A stretch of DNA of 64,000 nt from Butyricimonas faecalis (GTDB taxonomy: Bacteria; Bacteroidota; Bacteroidia; Bacteroidales; Marinifilaceae): positions 930,001-994,000 of the forward strand of contig NZ_CP032819.1 in NCBI RefSeq assembly GCF_003991565.1, read 5' to 3'. A model generated the notes under the pieces. That model was not told the DNA's origin. It made no database searches and saw only the letters and a list, made by a program, of their open reading frames with translations. Shown one piece after another: positions 7,402 to 15,370 of the stretch; the stretch's first letter is position 1; every line of letters begins with the position of its first letter. Made by a program: the position numbers and the translations under genes.

Positions 7402-7933
7402 TTTTATACTTTTTATAGTGGACGATATCGCATATCGTCTGTTTGCAAACCTTGAATTGTTCAGCCAGTTCATTTTGCATGACTCCCGACCGGTGTAACC
7501 GCCTGATATGATCCGCTTGTTCATTTGTCAGTTTGGCGTTCACACTGTTCTCTCCATAATCATCCCTGAGTTTATGCACCATAGAATGCATGACGTTTTC
7601 TTGCCTGGTACACATTTCCAGGTTGTCACTTCGATTATTGTGCTTATTGCCATCCTTATGATTAACCTCCTTTGCCGCATTCCAATCATCAAGAAAATGT
7701 TCTGCGACAAGTCTATGGATTAATTTTTTACATATTTTTCCGTCATAGGCCAAAGAAACATTGTAATACGGGGATGTACCCCCGACCCACGGTTTGATGA
7801 TTTGTCCGTTCCTCCAATATTGGGATGTGGCATTACGGACATATCTTCCGACACTTCTAATTCTACCGCAGGAGCTTACTTGATAAATTCCCTCGTAATG
7901 ATGAATATCTTTCCAAATTTCTTCCTCGTCCAT
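7376..7933 (-). CDS. HNH homing endonuclease with NUMOD4 (second copy)
   Basis: 185 residues from the ATG at 7933, which shares a base with the stop of the upstream paralogue (TAATG). Order: NUMOD4 ('EEIWKDIHHYEGIYQVSS', residues about 4-21), HNH core ('EVNHKDGNKHNNRSDNLEMC', about 94-113) and a C-terminal helix-turn-helix NUMOD-like region ('NAKLTNEQADHIRRLHRSG', 'QNELAEQFKVCKQTICDIV'). Proteins of this type cut DNA at intron- or intein-less target genes. It sits in the cassette that splits the polymerase gene. Confidence 0.85.
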   Translation of the reverse strand: MDEEEIWKDIHHYEGIYQVSSCGRIRSVGRYVRNATSQYWRNGQIIKPWVGGTSPYYNVSLAYDGKICKKLIHRLVAEHFLDDWNAAKEVNHKDGNKHNNRSDNLEMCTRQENVMHSMVHKLRDDYGENSVNAKLTNEQADHIRRLHRSGVMQNELAEQFKVCKQTICDIVHYKKYKNESDKRNN

Positions 7934-8475
7934 TATCGTATATATTTCTTGTATCGTATTATCGCGCTTACCGTCTGGCGGCTGACGCCGTACTGTTTTG
8001 CCAGGCTGTTCTGGGAAGCCTGGCCGGAGGAATACCTCACCCGTATCTCTTCCGCCTGCCCGTTGGTCAGTTTGGCGTTCACGCTTTTCTCGCCGTAATC
8101 CCGTTTGAGGCCACCCGCTATGGCATGTTCCATATTCCGCTGGTGCGTACACATCTCCAGGTTATCCGCACGGTTGTTGTCGCGGTTCCCGTCGATATGG
8201 TTCACCTCCAGTCCCGGATTCCAGTCGGGCAGGAAGTGCTGTGCCACCAGACAGTGCACGGAGAACTTCTTCCCGACACCGCCCTTGTAGAGCCGGACAC
8301 AGTCATAGAGCGAAGTCGTCCCGCACCAATGGCACATAATGCGTTCGGGTTGTATCCAGGTAATGCCGTTATGCGAAACCTGCCGTTCCAGACTCTTGAC
8401 ACGCCCGAGGTTGCTGATCTTGTACTTTCCTTCATAGTTCTTGATATCCACCCAGATTTCCCGGGTGTCAGCCAT
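7933..8475 (-). CDS. HNH homing endonuclease with NUMOD4 (first copy)
   Basis: 180 residues with the same order as its downstream paralogue: NUMOD4 ('REIWVDIKNYEGKYKISNLG'), HNH core ('EVNHIDGNRDNNRADNLEMC') and a helix-turn-helix tail ('NAKLTNGQAEEIRVRY', 'QNSLAKQYGVSRQTVSAII'). The two copies align along their whole length, so one probably arose by tandem duplication. Its start overlaps the methyltransferase stop by 8 bases, making the cassette translationally coupled. Confidence 0.87.
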   Translation of the reverse strand: MADTREIWVDIKNYEGKYKISNLGRVKSLERQVSHNGITWIQPERIMCHWCGTTSLYDCVRLYKGGVGKKFSVHCLVAQHFLPDWNPGLEVNHIDGNRDNNRADNLEMCTHQRNMEHAIAGGLKRDYGEKSVNAKLTNGQAEEIRVRYSSGQASQNSLAKQYGVSRQTVSAIIRYKKYIR

Positions 8476-9235
8476 GGGTTATACGGTTTAGTGCTGTCTG
8501 AAAAATTCCCCGGTCTATCTCCACGCCGATGAACCGGCGTCCCGTATTCCGGCAGGCCACGGCTGTACTGCCGCTGCCCATCGCAAAGTCGAGGACGATG
8601 TCTCCTTCCTTGGTGTAGGTGCGTATCAGGTATTCCAGTAGGGCGACAGGTTTCTGTGTCGCATGCAGGCAGGACTGTTGCTTGTCGGTCTTGAATTTCA
8701 GCACGCTGCGCGGATAGCGTTCCGTGGATATGTAGTCCCGGAAATTGTCGTGCTTCCGGTATATCTCGCCGGCATCGCATTTCCGCTGGTGTTCGGCCAT
8801 CACGACCTTGCGCTTGTGCCCGTCCGTTTTGATCGGATGATACTTCGGCAACTTGTCGTAAAAGACCAGTATGTCCTCGTGCGCCTTCATCGGCATACGC
8901 CTGGCGTTTAGGAAACCTGTCGCCTGCGTCTTCTCCCATACCCAGGCATACCGCAGCCTGCGAAGATTGGAGCTGCCCAGCACGCTCGTAAAAGGATGCT
9001 GGCAGAACAGCAGGATGGGTGTGTCAGGTCTGGATATGCCCTGTACGGCATTCCACATCTTGGGGATGTCTATCACGGCGTCCCAGCGGCAATGTGTCGT
9101 ACCGTATGGAGGGTCTGACAATACCATGTCGGCAGTGATGCCTTCTTCAGCCAGCAGGGGCAGCACATCGAGTGCATCGCCCCGGTAAAGGTCGCAACCG
9201 TCATAGGGACGGTGATGTTCGTAGATCGGATTCAT
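8468..9235 (-). CDS. Site-specific DNA methyltransferase (N6_N4_Mtase family)
   Basis: 255 residues. The catalytic motif IV 'DPPYG' (residues about 41-45) precedes a target-recognition stretch. The SAM-binding motif 'VLDFAMGSGSTAVACRNTG' and 'RFIGVEID' are near the C-terminus. This order fits the beta class modifying adenine-N6 or cytosine-N4. It begins 35 bases inside the end of the polymerase N-terminal half and forms a cassette with two HNH endonucleases. It may protect phage DNA, or protect the cassette's own target site. No restriction endonuclease gene is adjacent. Confidence 0.87.
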   Translation of the reverse strand: MNPIYEHHRPYDGCDLYRGDALDVLPLLAEEGITADMVLSDPPYGTTHCRWDAVIDIPKMWNAVQGISRPDTPILLFCQHPFTSVLGSSNLRRLRYAWVWEKTQATGFLNARRMPMKAHEDILVFYDKLPKYHPIKTDGHKRKVVMAEHQRKCDAGEIYRKHDNFRDYISTERYPRSVLKFKTDKQQSCLHATQKPVALLEYLIRTYTKEGDIVLDFAMGSGSTAVACRNTGRRFIGVEIDRGIFQTALNRITHG

Positions 9236-10958
9236 GGGTTTCGAGTTCCTTTAAGTTCCACAAGCAATCTCGGCGGTCAAAAAGGATTTCGTCGCCACAC
9301 ATCAATTCATCTGCGTATATCGTCCGCTCTTCTCCAGCCCGGATTACCCGCAGGCGGGCATCCGGGCAAAGACGGTAGCTCTTTCCTTCGGACTCGATTT
9401 CCACGTAACGCTCGCCTTTGCCGAGTGTGATGTCCGGGGCAAGCACCGTCAGTTCGTCTTTCCAGCTGAGCCCGCAGCGTTCCGGCACGAGGAAGCGCGA
9501 GAATATAAGGTCATATTTCAGCGGGTCGATGGAGGTTATGCCAAGCAGGTAGGAAACCAGCGATCCCCCGGCGGAACCGCGACCTATACCGGTTGCGATG
9601 CCTCTCCGGTGTGCCTCCCGCACCATATCCCACTGCACCAGGAAATAGTCCACATTGTCGGTCGATTCAATGATATAGACTTCCTCGTCCAGCCGTTCCC
9701 GATAGCGTTCCCGTTCCGGCTCCGGCACTTCCCGGTCCAGCCAGTCGTCAAGCAGTCTGAGGAACATCGTACGGCGGTCGCCATACCGTTCCCGCTCTTG
9801 TGGCCGCATACGGTATTCCGGCATGAACATGCGCCCGGTCTCGAATGAGGCGTCCGCACGTCCGGCAATCTCCACCGTGGGACGGCACATGCGCCTGAAC
9901 AGGGAGTCGAAGTCCCATTGCCCGGAGAACAGAGGACGGAGCGTGTCATACAATTCATCCGCTGTCTTGAAATACTGGTCATCGCTCTGTTCATGGGCTG
10001 CTCCCGTGGCAATCTTGTTCACCACGATTCTGTACCCCGCATCGTCCTTGTCCATGTAGTAGCAGTCCGGAATCAGGACCGGTTCTACTGTAAATGAATC
10101 CGTGTCGGCATCATAGCAGTTGCCGAAATAATATTTCAGGGCTTCCAGTTGCTCCCTGTCGATGCGGTCCGCCTTGTATTCGTTGGCGTCGACCTGGTAA
10201 TAGACCGCTTCGGCTCCTTTTCGGATACGCTCCACCTGTTTGGGATGTCCGGCCATCCAGTAGACTGAACGGGTGGCAAAGACCGGCACACAACCTGCGG
10301 CATACATCAGCAGCTGTTCATAGCGGAGGGTGTTGTCTTCCGAATCGACCATGACGGCCCGTTGGATGCGCAGCAGATTATGCAACCCCTCGTTATCCAG
10401 GGCATAAATCTTCAGCCCGACACGTTCTTCTTCGTGCATCATTGTCAGCGAGTAGCCGAATATATGTTTCAGCCCGGTATTGGCGCACTCCTTCTGAAGG
10501 TTCAGCGTGGCGGCCATTGTATTGCGGTCGCAGATGCCGACAGCCGTATGCCCGAGCCATTTCGCCTTGCGGCACAAATCCTCCGGCGAGCCGCAGGCGT
10601 TCAGCAGTTCGTAGGAGGTATGGATGCCAAGGTTCACGAAAGGCACATCGTGTACCGGAGGCTTGGGCCGGCCGATATATTTCAGCAGGTTGAAACGGAA
10701 TTCTTCCCGCAGGTCATAGTAGTACCAGTTCCTGCCGAAAGGGAAAGCCACATGGAAGATTCCTTCTTCCATCAGCACATCCGGACTTTCCATCAGGTTG
10801 AACACGAACCTGTCCCCATCACTGCGGAAGATGGATTCCACTCCCGACAGGTCGGCCGTGAAAAGCCGCCCGAAGCCGGGAATATCCACCACTTCCGTAT
10901 CGACCGGGATATAGGTTATCCGTTGTGCATCGAGCCATGAGAAAAGTTCCTGTATCAT
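9201..10958 (-). CDS. dnaE: DNA polymerase III alpha, N-terminal half of a fractured gene
   Basis: 585 residues. Residues 1-100 are an extra domain of unknown type. From about 106 ('FVNLGIHTSYELLNACGSPE') a PHP domain follows. Residues about 453-494 carry 'GIGRGSAGGSLVSYLLGITS' and 'FSRFLVPER', the conserved family C palm entry. In an intact enzyme the DxD motif would follow within a few residues. Here a Hint-like segment (about 495-573) follows and the frame then runs out inside the methyltransferase start. The last 12 residues look like read-over. The primase stop overlaps its start (ATGA type). Confidence 0.87.
   Translation of the reverse strand: MIQELFSWLDAQRITYIPVDTEVVDIPGFGRLFTADLSGVESIFRSDGDRFVFNLMESPDVLMEEGIFHVAFPFGRNWYYYDLREEFRFNLLKYIGRPKPPVHDVPFVNLGIHTSYELLNACGSPEDLCRKAKWLGHTAVGICDRNTMAATLNLQKECANTGLKHIFGYSLTMMHEEERVGLKIYALDNEGLHNLLRIQRAVMVDSEDNTLRYEQLLMYAAGCVPVFATRSVYWMAGHPKQVERIRKGAEAVYYQVDANEYKADRIDREQLEALKYYFGNCYDADTDSFTVEPVLIPDCYYMDKDDAGYRIVVNKIATGAAHEQSDDQYFKTADELYDTLRPLFSGQWDFDSLFRRMCRPTVEIAGRADASFETGRMFMPEYRMRPQERERYGDRRTMFLRLLDDWLDREVPEPERERYRERLDEEVYIIESTDNVDYFLVQWDMVREAHRRGIATGIGRGSAGGSLVSYLLGITSIDPLKYDLIFSRFLVPERCGLSWKDELTVLAPDITLGKGERYVEIESEGKSYRLCPDARLRVIRAGEERTIYADELMCGDEILFDRRDCLWNLKELETHESDLRTSPSL
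9240..9476 (-). other. Intein (Hint)-like segment at the polymerase fracture
   Basis: Residues about 495-573 of the N-terminal half start with Cys ('CGLSWKDELTVLAPDITLG'). They run through 'ERYVEIESEGKSYRLCPDAR' and 'LRVIRAGEERTIYADELMCGDEIL', the strand pattern of intein blocks B and N4 (G-x-x-Y-x-L-T-P-D-H, A-x-x-L-x-x-G-D-E-I). Differences: block B Thr and His are replaced (CPDA instead of TPDH), and the stretch between Cys and block B is shorter than usual. It may be an N-intein, a decayed one, or a permanent insertion. No normal family C polymerase has this between PER and DIDVD. Confidence 0.5.
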
Positions 10959-11995
10959 TTTTCCTGTACTTTTTTGAGTTTGTATTCAAGGACGGACAGC
11001 AGGCGGCAGGCGAAAATCCCGTAGATTTCCGATTCCGTGAGTTCGTCCCAGTCCTTGGCGGCATCGGCAATGTCCGCGATGAAAACCTCGAAATAGGGTT
11101 TCAGCCGTTCCGCCGTCCGCTTTACCGACTCGACGGCATCGCCGTCGTAACCGATGACTACGGTTCTCACGCCTTTCGATTGCAGCTTGTAGATCTGGAC
11201 ATCGGAGATTTTCTTTCCGAAAGTGGCCACGGCTGCGACATGGGAATTGTCATAGAGTTCGAGTCTGCGGGTCAGGGCGATGACATCGAAAATACCTTCC
11301 GCGAGGATGACCGTATCGGTTTCATCCATACGGATGGCATCGTAGTTATAAAGGAGTTTGGAAAAGTCGTTTTCCGTGGAGTTCCGGTAACGCAGGATCC
11401 TGTACCCGCCGCTATGTCTGGTCTTGCGGTTGTGGGTGTCTATATCCTCTTTCGGCCAGGTATGGCGGGAGACATAGCCGACAACCGTACTGTCATCGAT
11501 GACCGGAAAGACGACATAGTCCGCGTAGCGCGGATTGAGCCTGCCGGTTATCCCGATCGGGAAATACTCGTAATCGTCGAAACAGAAGCCGCGCCGCTGC
11601 AAATACGGATGCCGGAAAGTGCGCTTGTAAAAGTCCGGCAATTCGACCGGCACCAGTTCGTCGTCTATCTCTTCCGCCTCGTCCTCCTCCAGCAGGTGCA
11701 GGTTCAACGGTGCGGCAATGTCGGCTGTCTGCGAAACCATCAGGTCCATGCGGCCGATAGCCGCCAGAAGTTGCTCCAATGTACGGGTGGATGCCCCGCA
11801 GGAGAAGCAGTGGGCCATGAAAGGCCGGCGGTGGGCAGTCTCCTTGCCGATGTAGATACCGAACTTACCGCCCGACTTTCCGCAGAACGGGCAGCGTGGA
11901 ACGATAAGGTTCTTACCGCTCCCGTCCCGTTTGGCACCCGTCTCGCGGGTTATCTCCGAAACCAGATATTGATATTCCTGTACAGACAGTTCCAT
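10955..11995 (-). CDS. DnaG-type primase
   Basis: 346 residues from ATG at 11995 (MELSVQEYQYLVSE). Residues about 33-70 form a CHC2-type zinc ribbon ('RCPFCGKSGGKFGIYIG', 'HCFSCGAS'). The TOPRIM domain shows 'VILAEGIFDVIALTRRLEL' with the catalytic Glu and 'VVIGYDGDAVES' with the DxD acidic pair. It ends without an obvious helicase-binding domain. It overlaps the polymerase start by 4 bases. It would make RNA primers for the phage fork with the DnaB-like helicase at 13401-14756. Confidence 0.88.
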   Translation of the reverse strand: MELSVQEYQYLVSEITRETGAKRDGSGKNLIVPRCPFCGKSGGKFGIYIGKETAHRRPFMAHCFSCGASTRTLEQLLAAIGRMDLMVSQTADIAAPLNLHLLEEDEAEEIDDELVPVELPDFYKRTFRHPYLQRRGFCFDDYEYFPIGITGRLNPRYADYVVFPVIDDSTVVGYVSRHTWPKEDIDTHNRKTRHSGGYRILRYRNSTENDFSKLLYNYDAIRMDETDTVILAEGIFDVIALTRRLELYDNSHVAAVATFGKKISDVQIYKLQSKGVRTVVIGYDGDAVESVKRTAERLKPYFEVFIADIADAAKDWDELTESEIYGIFACRLLSVLEYKLKKVQEK

Positions 11996-12019
11996 ATAAA
12001 AGGTATAGCTGCAGTACAA

Positions 12020-12460
12020 GGACTAAAGTTTAAAAACGCCTCATAAATTTCATTGTTTTGATACGCTTTCTCAAGGTGGAAATGGGTATCGCACACTGCC
12101 GCGACAAGAGAGGGAGCCTCTATGCCTTAAAAAGCAGGACGAAAACCTGCCCATGTGTCGTGGCAGGCGCTGGTGCGGATAACAAGGAGGTCAATGGGAA
12201 CAGGCCTTCTCCCGGACAGAGGTTCATGGCAGGATACCGCGAACTTATCCGGCGAAAAAGGATATAATAGAGGAAATTCCCATGCATTATCGAAAAAATC
12301 TGTACAATAAGAACCTGTCGGCAGACTCTGCACGAAAGGGCGGAAAAAAGCCCGGCAAGATTTCACCTCTGCCCCAAGGACATACAGACTGTACCGGAAT
12401 GCGAAAAGACCTCGGGGAGATTCCATGAGTGGCTCTTTCCATGATTTTTTAGGGAATTTA
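12020..12460. other. Gene-free stretch between primase and plus-strand island
   Basis: No convincing gene. A 99-codon minus frame here has no recognisable features and unlike composition. The stretch should contain the start region of the primase operon, but no clear -7 element was found on the minus strand. Confidence 0.4.
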
Positions 12461-12492
12461 TTTGACCGGTCAGGATAAAATTGCTATATTTC
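12461..12492 (+). promoter_or_regulatory. Promoter for the HsdR-N-like gene
   Basis: TTTG at 12461-12464 and TATATTTC at 12485-12492 are separated by 20 bases, close to the Bacteroidales -33/-7 layout. GACCGGTC (12463-12470), an 8-base palindrome overlapping the -33 element, could be an operator. Confidence 0.5.
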
Positions 12493-12538
12493 AATTACGA
12501 AGCGACAGTGTTTAATAAAATTTATCAACAAGTAGTAT

Positions 12539-13204
12539 ATGAAGACAAACGAGGACTGGTCCGAAATAGTGGATACGCTCCGCCCGTACCTTAATGGGAA
12601 TCCGGCAAAGGAAAAGCTTCTGAAAGATGTTGAGAACTGTCTGCGGTTTCTCGGATGGAAAAAGACCAACGGGACGATGAGGTCACGCTCCACATCAGAC
12701 GGGGAGTCCGGGAAACCGGCAATAACCTTGTTGAAACGGGAAGGGGACTCCGGGTGGCAGGCGTTTCCCGTCATGACGGAATCCCCGGATGGCATGACAT
12801 ACGCCACGGGGCTGTATATAAGGGAAAACATCCGGCTTTATTACAGACCCGATAGCGGGACAGGCATACCGGTCTGCGTACTGACGGCTGAATTAAGGGA
12901 GGATGATACTAACGGGCCGCTTCTCTGCGCCCTGCTGTCCTATAAGGAGTTCGATTTGCAAAGTGTGGAGAATTTCTGTCTGAGGCGCTACAACCTGATA
13001 CGTACGGGTGGCAGTTTCCGCCAGTGGGTGGAGGATTTTCTTTCCGGAAGTACCGGAACGAAGAATATCACCGGCCTGCTCAGGGAAAAATTCATGTCCG
13101 AAGGGTTAGAGGACTCCCTTATCAGGGAGGAACTGGAGAAACTCGGACTTAGGGTACGCTATGAAAAAGGGCATGCCGTAATCACTCTCCGTTACTCGGG
13201 ATGA
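12539..13204 (+). CDS. HsdR N-terminal-domain-like protein lacking nuclease residues
   Basis: 221 residues. 'LRPYLNGNPAKEKLLKDVENCLRFLGWKKTNGTM'-like start (about residues 14-47) and 'GLYIRENIRLYYRP' follow the pattern of type I restriction R-protein N-terminal domains (HSDR_N_2) that stand alone or head larger Bacteroidales proteins. The PD-(D/E)xK residues are not visible: the usual 'RPDI' is 'KPAI' and the usual 'IEIKKP' region reads 'VMTESP'. It is therefore probably not a nuclease. It is alone on the plus strand between primase and helicase, with its own promoter. A decoy or anti-restriction role is only a guess. Confidence 0.55.
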   Translation: MKTNEDWSEIVDTLRPYLNGNPAKEKLLKDVENCLRFLGWKKTNGTMRSRSTSDGESGKPAITLLKREGDSGWQAFPVMTESPDGMTYATGLYIRENIRLYYRPDSGTGIPVCVLTAELREDDTNGPLLCALLSYKEFDLQSVENFCLRRYNLIRTGGSFRQWVEDFLSGSTGTKNITGLLREKFMSEGLEDSLIREELEKLGLRVRYEKGHAVITLRYSG

Positions 13205-13247
13205 AGCGGTTTCCGGTGGCAGTCCCGTACCGCTATTACCTGCCTGT

Positions 13248-13261
13248 TACAGAGCTCTGTA
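13248..13261. repeat. 14-base perfect palindrome
   Basis: TACAGAGCTCTGTA lies in the gap between two convergent genes (12539-13204 plus and 13401-14756 minus). No T-run follows, so a protein-binding site is as likely as a terminator. Confidence 0.35.
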
Positions 13262-13400
13262 CAGCATGCCTGGCGGGATGACCTGCCGGAAGAACATGGA
13301 GCATAGCCTTCTCTATATGGGGGAGATTGGCCTGCCTTTTGCAGTTCATTTTCACAGGAATAAAACTATCCGCTATTGAGTTTTCATTTTGAACGACTTT

Positions 13401-14756
13401 TTATTCCCTGTTCAGATTCAGCGTCCTCTGCCCGTCATAGAACACCTCGTTATCATAGTCCGTCGCTATTTTAATGGTATCGCCCTTTTTGAAAAAGCGG
13501 CTCTTGGCCACATGCAGGCGCATCACGTTCTCCTTGCGCTCGGCCGATGACTGGTTGAGCGAAATAAGATGCGTGCATGGGCGTGCCAGACCTTTGGCCT
13601 CCGAACAGTTGTACTCGGTCAGCACGTTCCGCTCGTCATTCAGCCACTCCCGGTCTTCGATGGTAGACTGGTAAGTCACCACCATCCATACCTTTTCGTC
13701 CGCCGCCAGGTCCTTCAGGTCATTGGCCACCGCGATACGCTTCGCCCGTTCATGGTCGGCTCCCCATGAACGGCGGTTGGCATCCGTCAGCAAGTCCATC
13801 GAATCCACAATCACGATGTCCGGATTATATCCTTTGAGCTTCCTGTATTCCGAAATGCCGTTCTTGATGTCGAGTGTCGAGACCTGGGCATTGAAACGCG
13901 GGTAACTGCGCACCGTGATGCTTCCGGCATACGAGGCGACCAGTTTTTCCAGATGTCTCATCTCCGTATCCGAAATCTTTCCCCGCTCGTAATAGTAGGT
14001 GTTCCTGGAAATCAGTCCGCCGGAATAGGCGTTCAACGCCTCTTCCTCCGAACCTTCCAGCTGGAAATGCAGCACATGCAGCCCGTCATCGATGTCCGCC
14101 CTGACACCGATCCATTTGGCGATGTGCGACTTTCCCACGCCTGTGCTGGCCAGGAAACAGGTCAGCTGACCTCGCAGGTTACGTCCGGCATTGAGCGCAT
14201 CCAGATACGGGATGTAGAAGCGGGACACACGAGGGGCGGCCGAGCGTTCCTCTTCCTCCTCACGCCGGCGGTTCCTCTCGAAACGCTCCTTGAAAGTCGC
14301 GGCCACATCGACGAACGAGGTGCTCTTCAGCATGAACCCTGCCAGCCACTCGGCATATTCCCGAAGAGTCTTCTCCGCCTTGTCCTGTTTGTTCTCGTTA
14401 TACAGTTTCCCGACCTCCGCATAGACCGACTGTAACCGGACCCCCTTGATGTAGGACTCCAGCATGTCGGTCATCACCTCGGCGCTTTGTCCCTCGTCAT
14501 ACTCCCGGAAAGTGTCTATCAGCTCGATGGCGTCGTAATCCTCATGGAAGGTCTGTGCCAACACGGCATACGACGGCGGTGTCTTGTATGTCCTGAAATG
14601 TGCGGCTATCGCCTCCTGTACCCGCTGGAACGAACGGTCCGGCAGGTATTCCTTACGCATATGCCGGGCAAGGACGGCACACAACGGCTCCTGCCTGAGC
14701 GCCGTGGCATAGAGTTCATACAGGAACTCGGCACTGAGCGGATTGACGGCACTCAT
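13401..14756 (-). CDS. Replicative DNA helicase, DnaB-like
   Basis: 451 residues from 14756, where ATG overlaps the upstream stop (ATGA); an ATG at 14780 would overlap more. A helical N-terminal domain (about residues 1-150) precedes a RecA fold with Walker A 'LASTGVGKSHIAK' and Walker B 'DIVIVDSMDLLTDA'. Further motifs are 'WMVVTYQS' and a C-terminal 'VAKSRFFKKGDTIKI'. The N-terminal domain is divergent from bacterial DnaB. With primase and polymerase in the same module it should unwind the phage fork. Confidence 0.85.
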   Translation of the reverse strand: MSAVNPLSAEFLYELYATALRQEPLCAVLARHMRKEYLPDRSFQRVQEAIAAHFRTYKTPPSYAVLAQTFHEDYDAIELIDTFREYDEGQSAEVMTDMLESYIKGVRLQSVYAEVGKLYNENKQDKAEKTLREYAEWLAGFMLKSTSFVDVAATFKERFERNRRREEEEERSAAPRVSRFYIPYLDALNAGRNLRGQLTCFLASTGVGKSHIAKWIGVRADIDDGLHVLHFQLEGSEEEALNAYSGGLISRNTYYYERGKISDTEMRHLEKLVASYAGSITVRSYPRFNAQVSTLDIKNGISEYRKLKGYNPDIVIVDSMDLLTDANRRSWGADHERAKRIAVANDLKDLAADEKVWMVVTYQSTIEDREWLNDERNVLTEYNCSEAKGLARPCTHLISLNQSSAERKENVMRLHVAKSRFFKKGDTIKIATDYDNEVFYDGQRTLNLNRE

Positions 14757-15370
14757 GGCTTTGCCTCCTTTTTCCGCCACGTCTCACAGCGAATACGGTA
14801 CAGTTCCGGATAGCGCGCCTGTGTCCTTTTGCGGCACGGCTCCGCTTTCGCACATTTTGAGCATGACGGGGAGAAAGGTGTCCACATCAGCGTGGAGAGC
14901 GCACAGATGAGATATCCCGCTTCAGTAGAGAGCAGTCGCCGCTTGGTCGTCTCCTCGTATTCCGGATAGATAAAACGTCCGAACGGATGGCTGCGGCGGT
15001 CTTCCACCGCCCACACCAAATCATGCCGTGACAGCCCGAAACTCTTCAGCCACCGGTCCTCCCGGTAGCGGCGTTCCTTTCCTGAGCGGAGATAGCGGTC
15101 GATGGCTTTCTTTCCGAATGAATGCGAAACGTTCCATTTTTTGCGATACGCGGTATCATATCCGGAAATGGCATATGCCTGGCAGATGCAGAAGTCGGAC
15201 AGGCGTTCCGCGCTGACGGAGACAACCTCCCGGCACAAGCCGTCGAAACACATCCCGAGCTGCCTGTCCGCCTTGCCGCCGGCAGGGAACACGAAATCCG
15301 CCCACACCGTGGTGCGGACCAGCCGTGCAAAAAGTCTCCTGCACCCGTCAATCCATTCTTTTCTCTCCAT
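14753..15370 (-). CDS. Hypothetical phage protein with Cys cluster
   Basis: 205 residues, overlapping both neighbours (sigma factor stop and helicase start). The C-terminal part contains 'CSKCAKAEPCRKRT', possibly a zinc- or iron-sulfur-binding site. The middle is rich in aromatic and basic residues. The position next to the helicase suggests a replication accessory protein such as a loader, but no family is recognised. Confidence 0.6.
   Translation of the reverse strand: MERKEWIDGCRRLFARLVRTTVWADFVFPAGGKADRQLGMCFDGLCREVVSVSAERLSDFCICQAYAISGYDTAYRKKWNVSHSFGKKAIDRYLRSGKERRYREDRWLKSFGLSRHDLVWAVEDRRSHPFGRFIYPEYEETTKRRLLSTEAGYLICALSTLMWTPFSPSCSKCAKAEPCRKRTQARYPELYRIRCETWRKKEAKP

Noticed and set aside
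10925..12046. 373-codon plus-strand open frame
   Set aside because: It lies opposite the primase, whose zinc ribbon and TOPRIM motifs are plain. It has no features of its own.
12127..12426. 99-codon minus-strand frame as a small gene
   Set aside because: It has no domain, no plausible start context and lies opposite a region without selection signs.
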